This document shows, piece after piece, positions 26,969 through 33,840 of a stretch of 41,544 nt of DNA. The notes under the pieces are model-generated. The model did no database searches and had not been told where the DNA came from. It was given only the letters and a program-made list of their open reading frames with translations. Within the stretch, counting starts at the first letter, position 1, and each line of letters starts with the position of its first letter. The translations under genes were made by a program, and so were the position numbers. Source of the stretch: Sulfuricurvum sp. (GTDB lineage Bacteria > Campylobacterota > Campylobacteria > Campylobacterales > Sulfurimonadaceae); NCBI GenBank assembly GCA_011391735.1, contig JAABPY010000159.1, positions 1 through 41,544 of the forward strand, given 5' to 3'.

Positions 26969-28266
26969 TGTCTAAAAAACTTTTTATCGAGACGTTGGGG
27001 TGTGCGATGAACGTTCGCGACTCCGAGCATATGGTGGCAGAGCTTCACGCCCTTGAGGGGTATGAACTCACCGATGAAGCGGGGGAAGCGGATTTGATCC
27101 TTATCAATACGTGCTCTGTACGTGAAAAACCCGTTCATAAGCTTTTTTCCGAACTGGGTGTTTTTAATCGACTCAAAAAACCTGACGCCAAAATCGGGGT
27201 ATGTGGATGTACGGCATCCCATTTGGGCAAAGAGATTATCAAGCGTGCACCCTATGTCAATTTTGTCCTTGGGGCACGTAATGTTTCGAAAATCGCTCAA
27301 GTGCTTCACAAAGATAAAGCTGTAGAGATAGAGATTGATTACGATGAATCACAGTTCGCTTTTAAAGATTTTCGTACCAGTGCCTATAAAGCGTATATCA
27401 ATATCTCCATCGGATGTGATAAGCAGTGTACCTTTTGTATTGTCCCCAAAACACGGGGTGATGAGATCTCTATCCCTGCCGATTTGATCGTGGCGGAAGC
27501 ACGTCGTGCCGTTGATAATGGTGCCAAAGAGGTCTTTTTACTCGGGCAAAATGTCAATAACTACGGTCGCCGTTTTTCGGGGGAACATGAAAAGGTGAAC
27601 TTTACGGAATTGCTTCGTCGTGTGAGTGCACTTGAGGGATTACAGCGAATACGCTTCACCTCTCCTCATCCCTTGCATATGGACGATGAGTTTATCGAAG
27701 AGTTCGCCCGTAATCCCAAGATTTGTAAATCGATGCATATGCCCCTTCAAAGTGGCTCAAGTGACATCTTGAAAGCAATGAAACGGGGATATACGAAGGA
27801 GTGGTTTTTGAACCGTGCGGCGAAATTGCGTGAAATGGTACCCAATGTGAGTATCAGTACTGATATTATCGTGGCGTTTCCTGGGGAGAGCGATGAGGAT
27901 TTTATCCATACGATGGAGGTCTTAAATACTGTTCGATTTGAGCAGGTGTTTAGTTTCAAATACTCTCCACGCCCATTGACCGAAGCCCAAAATTTGGAAG
28001 AGGTGGATTCCCAAATAGGGTCAGAACGTTTGAGACTCTTACAGGAACGTCATGATGAAATTTTGGATGAGCTTAAATGTGAGCATATAGGTAAAGTCGT
28101 TGAGGTCTATTTTGAAGAACTACGTCATGATGGGTATGTTGCAGGTCGTAGTGACAACAATTTAGGGGTGAAAGTCAAAGGCTCAGAAGAGTTGTTAGGA
28201 ACCATAGCGAACGTAAAAATAACGGAGGTTCACCGCACCGTTGCACATGGAGAGATTGTTGCGTAA
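26968..28266 (+). CDS. miaB: tRNA-2-methylthio-N6-dimethylallyladenosine synthase
   Basis: Radical-SAM methylthiotransferase that adds the 2-methylthio group to i6A37 of tRNA, acting after MiaA. The N-terminal UPF0004 domain keeps its three cluster cysteines ([23 protein letters not shown]). The radical-SAM triad CDKQCTFC is at about residue 150, and a C-terminal TRAM domain ends the 432-aa protein ([26 protein letters not shown]). Start and upstream stop overlap as TAATG. The next gene begins within its last codons. Confidence 0.96.
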   Translation: MSKKLFIETLGCAMNVRDSEHMVAELHALEGYELTDEAGEADLILINTCSVREKPVHKLFSELGVFNRLKKPDAKIGVCGCTASHLGKEIIKRAPYVNFVLGARNVSKIAQVLHKDKAVEIEIDYDESQFAFKDFRTSAYKAYINISIGCDKQCTFCIVPKTRGDEISIPADLIVAEARRAVDNGAKEVFLLGQNVNNYGRRFSGEHEKVNFTELLRRVSALEGLQRIRFTSPHPLHMDDEFIEEFARNPKICKSMHMPLQSGSSDILKAMKRGYTKEWFLNRAAKLREMVPNVSISTDIIVAFPGESDEDFIHTMEVLNTVRFEQVFSFKYSPRPLTEAQNLEEVDSQIGSERLRLLQERHDEILDELKCEHIGKVVEVYFEELRHDGYVAGRSDNNLGVKVKGSEELLGTIANVKITEVHRTVAHGEIVA

Positions 28267-28882
28267 ACGTTTTTTACGTGCACTCGCCCTTACACTTGTC
28301 CCCTTTATTGGGGCGGTTCTTATACGTCTTTTGTATTGGAGTAATCGCAAACAATTTCATCTCCCCTCCCCTATCCCCCAAGAACCTGTTATTTTTGCCT
28401 TTTGGCATGCTGACTTATTGATGCAGCCTTATCTTTATTATCAATTTCGACACGTTCCCAAAGCCAAAGTCCTTATTAGTGAACATTTTGACGGACAGAT
28501 TATTGCCCGTATTATGACGTTTTTTAAGTTGGGAACCATTCATGGCTCTACGACACGGGGAGGGGCAAAAGTATTAATCCAAGGGTTGAAGTCTCTTTCG
28601 GATGGGTATGACATCGGTATCACCCCCGATGGTCCCAAAGGTCCTCGCTATGAAGTGAGTGATGGAATTATCGTTATGGCACAAAAGCGACATGCGAAAG
28701 TGATCGTTTTTCATTGTCGCCCCTCGAAGTATTGGCAACTTTCTAGTTGGGATCGTTTTGTTATCCCCAAGCCTTTTGGCGTTTTGGCGTTTTATGCCTC
28801 TGAACCGATTGATTTGGATGGGCTGGAGATGGAGACGGCTAGAGCGGTGATTAAAGAGAAGCTTATGGAACGTGCTTTGTGA
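28247..28882 (+). CDS. DUF374 lysophospholipid acyltransferase-like membrane protein
   Basis: 211 aa from the chosen ATG, related to the LPLAT superfamily. An N-terminal hydrophobic helix ([19 protein letters not shown]) is followed by [14 protein letters not shown], where HADLL stands for the usual HxxxxD-like acyltransferase box, then [15 protein letters not shown] and [18 protein letters not shown], the hallmark of DUF374. It probably transfers an acyl chain to an envelope lipid; the substrate is not known. The ORF track uses a TTG at 28241. The start is uncertain because the region overlaps the miaB end and no ribosome site has good spacing. The following recombinase start overlaps its stop (GTGA). 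Confidence 0.85.
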   Translation: MERLLRKRFLRALALTLVPFIGAVLIRLLYWSNRKQFHLPSPIPQEPVIFAFWHADLLMQPYLYYQFRHVPKAKVLISEHFDGQIIARIMTFFKLGTIHGSTTRGGAKVLIQGLKSLSDGYDIGITPDGPKGPRYEVSDGIIVMAQKRHAKVIVFHCRPSKYWQLSSWDRFVIPKPFGVLAFYASEPIDLDGLEMETARAVIKEKLMERAL

Positions 28883-29730
28883 CTCGTGAAAGATTACAGC
28901 AAGAAAAAGAGGCTTTTTTAAAGTACCTTGATGGCTTCAAGGGGTATTCCCCCCACAGTGTCCTTAATTATGAGGTCTCCATTCAACAGATGTTGGATAG
29001 GGGGGAGATCGTGGAAGAGGAGGGGACTCTAAAGATTAATCTAATGCCATTGCGTCTCGTGATTGCCTCCCAAAAACCCAAAACAATCTCATCCAAACTC
29101 AGTGCTATTCGTAGTTTTATCACCTATCTTCGTGAACAAGGAAATACGATAGAACTTCGAGGAGATGAGAGTATAAAAGTCCCTAAAGCACTCCCAAAAC
29201 CCATTTCACACGATCATATTATGAGCGCATTGCAACACGCTGATCCTTTAAGTAGCTTAGCGATAACCCTTTTGTATTCGATGGGGTTACGGATTTCGGA
29301 ACTTTCGAATCTCAAAGAGGGTGATATTACCAGTGAGTGGTGCCGTGTAATAGGAAAAGGGAAAAAGGAGAGGGATATTCCGATGATTCCTGAAGTGTAT
29401 CATCAGTTTAAAGCGTTTCAAGCTTCCTCTTCAAGCAAAGAGTATATTTTTGAGGCGTTGGGTAAAAAATTAAGCGAAAATAGTTTAAGATATATCCTTA
29501 CTAAGGCGTTTAAAGATATTGGGTTGAGAGTCACTCCCCATCAGCTTCGCCATTCGTATGCGACAGAATTATTGAATCATGGTGCACGTATTGCGGATGT
29601 GAGTGAGTTGCTAGGGCATGCTAGTATGGCGACGACACAGATTTATACCAAGTTGGGGAATGCATTAAAAATGGATAATTATCTTAAATCGCATCCTATT
29701 TGCCAACATTCTGGAGAGTTACCGTGCTAA
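28879..29730 (+). CDS. xerH: Tyrosine recombinase XerH
   Basis: Site-specific recombinase, 283 aa. In Helicobacter and Campylobacter a single XerH acts at difH to resolve chromosome dimers. All catalytic residues are visible: Arg in MGLRISEL (about 137), Lys in GKGKKERDIP, the box HQLRHSYATELLNHG, the second His in LGHASMATTQ, and the nucleophile Tyr in IYTK (about 256). The N-terminal SAM-like DNA-binding domain covers residues 1-105. It starts with GTG inside the stop of the acyltransferase gene and runs into the next gene, so it is embedded in a multi-gene transcript, not a mobile element. It could instead be an XerC/D-like paralogue; the Campylobacterota context favours XerH. Confidence 0.88.
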   Translation: MTRERLQQEKEAFLKYLDGFKGYSPHSVLNYEVSIQQMLDRGEIVEEEGTLKINLMPLRLVIASQKPKTISSKLSAIRSFITYLREQGNTIELRGDESIKVPKALPKPISHDHIMSALQHADPLSSLAITLLYSMGLRISELSNLKEGDITSEWCRVIGKGKKERDIPMIPEVYHQFKAFQASSSSKEYIFEALGKKLSENSLRYILTKAFKDIGLRVTPHQLRHSYATELLNHGARIADVSELLGHASMATTQIYTKLGNALKMDNYLKSHPICQHSGELPC

Positions 29731-30764
29731 GCTGGTTATTTAGAAAGATATTCGTCGCAATCGTTCCTGTGAGGGAGGGGCACGATGTTCTTGTCCTCAC
29801 CGTTAAAAATAAAAAAGTAATCGATTCAGTGCATCGCCATTTTGAGGGAGATTTCCCCTCTATTCTTATGAATAATTTTATTTTAGAGAGTGTTTCTCGT
29901 TCTCCTTTTTTTTATATTAGTATGTTGAACCCTTTTCCTAATCAAGGTGCGTATGATGGGTGTACAAAATCAATTCCGCATAGTGAAGAGAGTGTTGGAA
30001 TTAAAGTTCTTTGCCGTGATAAGCAATGGACTCAGTACTCATCCCAAGCTGATTTGTCGCAGTTGCAAAATAGCTATCGTACCGTAGGTCTTGATTTTAT
30101 TTTTTCCCCTTTCTCAATGATTGAATATATCTTTGCCGATAAAATAAAGAGTGGTCTTGCCTTGTATGCGTTTGGAATGCCCAATATTTTTTCAGTGGCT
30201 GTTTTTGATTCGGGAAAATTGGACTATGCGTATCATTACACCCAATCAAATCCTGAATTAATAGAAGCGGAAGTTGAGGCTGAAGCAGAAGATCTTGCAT
30301 TTCGGTCTCCAATTTTGGAAGAAGAGGATGATTCGATTGTCCGATTGGATGATCTTGAAGACCTTGATTTGATGAACGATTTGGATTCGCTTGGGGATCT
30401 TGCCGATCTTGATGAGCTTGATGAATTTAATGAGATGAGTGAATTTAGCGAGGATTCACTCACGCTTGAAGAGAAGCGAGTGGATAAAGAGGATGGAATT
30501 GCTTTGATTAAGGGAGATATTGATAACAGTAGTGAAGAGTATCACCGTTTCGAATGGATTCAAAAAACACTGGAACGTTTTTACGCTAGCGAACAATGTC
30601 AAGGTCGTTTTATAGAGACGGTGTATGTTGCGGATTCTGGAAGTGGTGGGGATGAGTTAAAGCGCTATTTGGAAGAGGAACTCTTTCTCAATGTGTTGAT
30701 CCGTCACGTGAATGTAGGAGAGGGGATTAACGCCCTTGCACAGCTTGAAGAGGCGGCATTGTGA
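29724..30764 (+). CDS. Uncharacterised PilM-like protein with an acidic tract
   Basis: 346 aa from the GTG at 29724, which follows GGAG and overlaps the xerH end; the ORF track's TTG is upstream of that site. The first 180 residues have the alternating strand-helix pattern of actin-like ATPase-fold proteins (VAIVPVREGHDVLVLTVKNKKVID; later YIFADKIKSGLALYAFGMPNIFSVAVFDSGKLDYAYHY). No clear phosphate-binding motif is seen. Residues about 180-250 form a very acidic, Leu/Asp-rich tract (LEDLDLMNDLDSLGDL), probably disordered. The next two genes look like PilN and PilO, which is the main reason to suggest a PilM- or GspL-like role at the inner membrane. I recall similar uncharacterised genes following miaB in Campylobacter. 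Confidence 0.7.
   Translation: MLSWLFRKIFVAIVPVREGHDVLVLTVKNKKVIDSVHRHFEGDFPSILMNNFILESVSRSPFFYISMLNPFPNQGAYDGCTKSIPHSEESVGIKVLCRDKQWTQYSSQADLSQLQNSYRTVGLDFIFSPFSMIEYIFADKIKSGLALYAFGMPNIFSVAVFDSGKLDYAYHYTQSNPELIEAEVEAEAEDLAFRSPILEEEDDSIVRLDDLEDLDLMNDLDSLGDLADLDELDEFNEMSEFSEDSLTLEEKRVDKEDGIALIKGDIDNSSEEYHRFEWIQKTLERFYASEQCQGRFIETVYVADSGSGGDELKRYLEEELFLNVLIRHVNVGEGINALAQLEEAAL
30305..30475 (+). repeat. Acidic low-complexity tract in the PilM-like gene
   Basis: About 57 codons repeat D-x-L-x-D-L units, made of gat/gaa/ttg-type triplets. It is in frame and probably encodes a disordered linker. Confidence 0.7.
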
Positions 30765-31297
30765 AGTACAGTTTTATAGCCCCTCGATCTAAACGTTTTA
30801 TTAGCGATGAGATGCGTCTCTCCTTCTTTTTCTTTGCGGTTAGTATCGCAATGGTAATAGGTGCTTATCTCTTTTTACTCTATAAAACCCTCCACTTCAA
30901 AGAGGAACATACCTCTTTTTCGCAAACAATTAAAGAAATTGAAGTGTCTACACATAGTCTTGAAAAGAAGATTGGTGTTATTGAAAGTGAAGTGAAAATG
31001 CACGAACAAATTGCGACGGATAATACCGTTTTGAAAGAGAGTATCCGTAATCTTTTTGATTTGGTTCCTGATCAAATCACCTTGACACGAGCAGAGTTAG
31101 ATGAAAAATCATTAATTCTTTATGGCATTACCCCAAATCAAGATATTTATAATTTTATGCTGCAAGCTCCATTGAAATCAATTTTCAATCGTACCTATAC
31201 GAGTTTCTATCCCATCGAGAATGGGTGGTACAGCTTTGTCTCATCGAATTATTTGGATGAGGACACCAACACTACGGATGGGGAGGATACGCAATGA
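30761..31297 (+). CDS. Uncharacterised PilN-like bitopic membrane protein
   Basis: 178 aa. A short basic cytoplasmic start (MKYSFIAPRSKRFISDEMRL) precedes a single transmembrane helix (SFFFFAVSIAMVIGAYLFLL), then a coiled-coil-like stretch (FSQTIKEIEVSTHSLEKKIGVIESEVKMHEQ) and a compact domain beginning IRNLFDLVPDQITLTRAELDEKSLILYGITP. The phrase about a property computed 'for which location' (DQITLTRAEL..SLILYGIT) closely resembles the PilN/GspL-type ferredoxin-like domain. It starts with GTG overlapping the previous stop (GTGA) and its stop overlaps the next start (ATGA). Confidence 0.75.
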   Translation: MKYSFIAPRSKRFISDEMRLSFFFFAVSIAMVIGAYLFLLYKTLHFKEEHTSFSQTIKEIEVSTHSLEKKIGVIESEVKMHEQIATDNTVLKESIRNLFDLVPDQITLTRAELDEKSLILYGITPNQDIYNFMLQAPLKSIFNRTYTSFYPIENGWYSFVSSNYLDEDTNTTDGEDTQ

Positions 31298-31830
31298 AAG
31301 GGGGCATTAATAGTCAAACACTCTATCTTATCCTCTTTTCAACATTGCTACTGGGGATTATTGTTTTCTTCTCTATGTTTGTGCTAATTCCCAAAGGCAA
31401 AGAGTATCGTCTTTTACGTCTGGAGGCGATGAAAGAAGAAAAAGTGGTCAATGAAGTGCGTGCTGTCCATAAGGTAACCCATGAGAACCTCGAAAAGCTT
31501 CAAAAGGAGAATGCCAAGACAATCGCAGCGTATCAAGCCCCTTTTAATCCTCTAAAATTCACACGGTTGTATGCCCACGAGTTCCAAAATCTTTTTTTGA
31601 CAGAACTCTCTATGGCAGATGAGAATGGATCATTTAAGGTGTATGAAGTTAATGCAACAACGAAAATAACCTCTCCTGAGAGTTTTTACAATTTTTTAGA
31701 GAAGATCAATAAAAGTAAGTGGATTATCGGAGTGAATTTTCCTATCCATTTCGAACGGGATGGTGATTTGATCAAATCATCTTTCACAATGAAAGTACAT
31801 AATCTTAAAAAAGAGAAAGAGGGGCACTAG
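31294..31830 (+). CDS. Uncharacterised PilO-like bitopic membrane protein
   Basis: 178 aa. An N-terminal transmembrane helix (LYLILFSTLLLGIIVFFSMFVLIP) is followed by a helical coiled region (YRLLRLEAMKEEKVVNEVRAVHKVTHENLEKLQKEN) and a C-terminal alpha/beta domain (FKVYEVNATTKITSPESFYNFLEKINKSKWIIGVNFPIHFERDGDLIKSSFTMKVHNL). That pattern of membrane helix, coil and ferredoxin-like domain is the same as in PilO/GspM. It is the last gene of the coupled set and is followed by the convergent proC 8 bases later. Confidence 0.75.
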   Translation: MKGGINSQTLYLILFSTLLLGIIVFFSMFVLIPKGKEYRLLRLEAMKEEKVVNEVRAVHKVTHENLEKLQKENAKTIAAYQAPFNPLKFTRLYAHEFQNLFLTELSMADENGSFKVYEVNATTKITSPESFYNFLEKINKSKWIIGVNFPIHFERDGDLIKSSFTMKVHNLKKEKEGH

Positions 31831-31837
31831 TCCTCTT

Positions 31838-32602
31838 TTAACTCATCTTTTTTGCTTTTTCATGGGCGCACCGTATCGCTTCCATACATCCGTGGCGTAC
31901 TTTTGCGTCTTCGAGTGCGCCATACCCTGCTGCTGTTGTCCCCCCAGGGCTCATAACACCATCTTTAAGGATGGCAGGGTGGGAAGTTTGAATCAGCTCT
32001 CCAAACCCTTTAAACAGTCCTCGCATTAAGCTCATCGCATCGGAGCGTTTAAGTCCCTCACGTACGGCACCATCACATAATGCTTCAGCGATGAGGGCAA
32101 GATAGGCTGGACCGCTTCCTGCTAGCGCAGTAGCAATATCAAGCTCCTTCTCCGACTCCAGCCATACGGTCATCCCTATGGAGCCAAAGAGGGCAATTGC
32201 CTCATCTTGTAGGGAACTGTCTCCTGTAAGAGAGGTCATGGAGAGAGCCACCTCTGCTGCTAGGTTGGGCATAGCTCGAACGTAACCATCTGCTTCGATG
32301 CTGTGGAGCAATTCGAGGGACGTTCCTGCTAGTACTGAGTATAGAGCTTTTACTTGCCCATGTATTTTTCGGGATATATCAGTAAGATTGGCAGGTTTGA
32401 CACAAAGAATAACACTCTTCCCCGCACACGTTGCATTTTCAAGAGGGGTTTTTTGGATACTCACCCCTAACGCTTTCTCAAATTCGTCTAGCTTTTGAGG
32501 GTTTCGTCCGATGACTTCAATGGAATAAAACTCTTTGAGTCCTTGGGCAATTGCCAATGCCATTTTTCCATTTCCGATGAGGGAGATAGAGGGTTTAGTC
32601 AT
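31838..32602 (-). CDS. proC: Pyrroline-5-carboxylate reductase
   Basis: Final step of proline synthesis, reducing pyrroline-5-carboxylate with NAD(P)H. The N-terminal Rossmann motif is SLIGNGKMALAIAQGL; VRAMPNLAAEVALSMTSL and the C-terminal MSPGGTTAAGYGALEDAKVR are the family signature. From the ATG at 32602 the protein is 254 aa; the ORF track begins 18 codons earlier inside the fliW gene, which is unlikely. It overlaps the fliW end by eight bases and converges on the PilO-like gene. Confidence 0.94.
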   Translation of the reverse strand: MTKPSISLIGNGKMALAIAQGLKEFYSIEVIGRNPQKLDEFEKALGVSIQKTPLENATCAGKSVILCVKPANLTDISRKIHGQVKALYSVLAGTSLELLHSIEADGYVRAMPNLAAEVALSMTSLTGDSSLQDEAIALFGSIGMTVWLESEKELDIATALAGSGPAYLALIAEALCDGAVREGLKRSDAMSLMRGLFKGFGELIQTSHPAILKDGVMSPGGTTAAGYGALEDAKVRHGCMEAIRCAHEKAKKMS

Positions 32603-32984
32603 TTTTTGGCTCACCCAAATAATTTTTGATAGGATCAGCAATACCAAAATCGGCACGATTGTCGATGATGATTTGCGCCATGGTTTGATTGTCGGTATTA
32701 AAAATCAACGGGGCAACAAAGTTGATCGTCGAGTTTTCAATCGGCGTTGTTAAGATAACAATAGCGTAAATAAGGAGATTGCTATTATCATTAATTTCCA
32801 TCAAGGCTTGAAGTGATGTAGGGATATCAAAAGCGTATTCACGTAAGGCAAAAGGATTAATCAAGGTGAAGCTCGGTCCCTCGTCACTACTTTCTAAGCG
32901 CATAAAAATATCATCAATTTTTTGAAGTTCCATTCGAGTGACCGACTCGAAACCCAAAAGCGGGAGTTTTAATTCAAATTGCAT
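32595..32984 (-). CDS. fliW: Flagellar assembly factor FliW
   Basis: 129 aa from the ATG at 32984, which has an AAAGG site; the ORF track starts 20 codons earlier. FliW binds flagellin and antagonises the RNA-binding regulator CsrA, linking flagellin synthesis to export. Family features are FELKLPLLGFE at the N-terminus, SFTLINPFALREYAFDIP, and NFVAPLIFNTDNQTMAQIIIDN near the C-terminus. In Helicobacter a fliW gene lies next to bamD and lon, as here. Together with pflA it shows that the organism is flagellated. Confidence 0.9.
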   Translation of the reverse strand: MQFELKLPLLGFESVTRMELQKIDDIFMRLESSDEGPSFTLINPFALREYAFDIPTSLQALMEINDNSNLLIYAIVILTTPIENSTINFVAPLIFNTDNQTMAQIIIDNRADFGIADPIKNYLGEPKND

Positions 32985-33060
32985 AACGTGCCTTTGTCTT
33001 ATTTTAGAAATTGGATTGATTTTAACACAAAAAAGGTCAAACAATGGTGTAATTAATCTC

Positions 33061-33073
33061 TTTTTGGTAAAAT
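33061..33073 (+). promoter_or_regulatory. Candidate promoter for bamD-lon
   Basis: TTTTTGGTAAAAT ends in a TAAAAT box 32 bases before the bamD start. It is identical to the 13-base element in front of gapA. Confidence 0.5.
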
Positions 33074-33104
33074 TGTCCTTACTTTAATACGAAACGGACA
33101 CTAT

Positions 33105-33830
33105 ATGAAGATAATTAGAGGCATAGTGAGTGCAGTAGTGGTAATTCTTTTTGTAAGTGGATGTGCCAAAGAGGTGGACGAGTATAATAAACCTGCTGAC
33201 TATTGGTATGCAAAAATGATTACTTCTGTCTCCAATGGAAATTTGGAAAAAGCGGACAGCTATTTTAGTTCCTTGCAAAGTGAGCATATTAGCTCCCCTT
33301 TACTAGGTGAAGCGACATTGATTATGGCAAACGCCCATATGGCACATGAAGAATATCTATTAAGTGAACATTTTTTGGATGAGTACAATCGCCGTTATGC
33401 GACCCCATCGGGGCGTGAATATGCAGAATTTTTGAAAATCAAGTCAAAGTTCTTGGCACTTCCCAATCCAGGGCGTGATCAAGGATTGATCGATGAGACT
33501 CTCCGAGGAGCAGATGCGTTTAAAATCAGCTATCCTCATTCGGTTTATATGCCGTTGATGGAGACGATGGAGACGCAGCTTCATCTGGCAAAAGCGACCC
33601 TTAATGACCATATAGCCAGTTTGTATGATCGGTTGGGAAAACCAAAGGGATCTGAATATTATCATACAATCGCCCCTGTAACGTGGATTGATTCCAGTAC
33701 TGTTGTTGAAGCAAGGGTGCCTTGGTATAGAGAGATGTTTGAGGGGGATGGGTCAAGTAGTTGGTACGCTTTCTTGATTCCGAAAACTCGAAGCGTTGTA
33801 TCCATGGATGATAATGAAAGTAAAAAATAG
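33105..33830 (+). CDS. bamD: Outer-membrane protein assembly lipoprotein BamD
   Basis: 241-aa lipoprotein with signal MKIIRGIVSAVVVILFVSGC (lipobox VSGC), so it is anchored to the inner face of the outer membrane. The mature part is made of TPR-like helical pairs (DYWYAKMITSVSNGNLEKADSYFSSLQSEH; SPLLGEATLIMANAHMAHEEYLLSEHFLDEYNRRY), which is the BamD/ComL architecture for binding BamA in the barrel-inserting machine. The position before lon and beside fliW matches the Helicobacter arrangement HP1377-HP1379 as I recall it. It lies 10 nt upstream of lon and probably shares its transcript. Confidence 0.88.
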   Translation: MKIIRGIVSAVVVILFVSGCAKEVDEYNKPADYWYAKMITSVSNGNLEKADSYFSSLQSEHISSPLLGEATLIMANAHMAHEEYLLSEHFLDEYNRRYATPSGREYAEFLKIKSKFLALPNPGRDQGLIDETLRGADAFKISYPHSVYMPLMETMETQLHLAKATLNDHIASLYDRLGKPKGSEYYHTIAPVTWIDSSTVVEARVPWYREMFEGDGSSSWYAFLIPKTRSVVSMDDNESKK

Positions 33831-33840
33831 GATTTAAATT

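Noticed and set aside
28879-29730. XerH-type recombinase as the integrase of a mobile element moving the DUF4143 ATPase or Abi-like gene
   Set aside because: It is embedded in a coupled operon of conserved genes, is far from those islands, and no repeats flank it. A housekeeping role in chromosome resolution is more likely.
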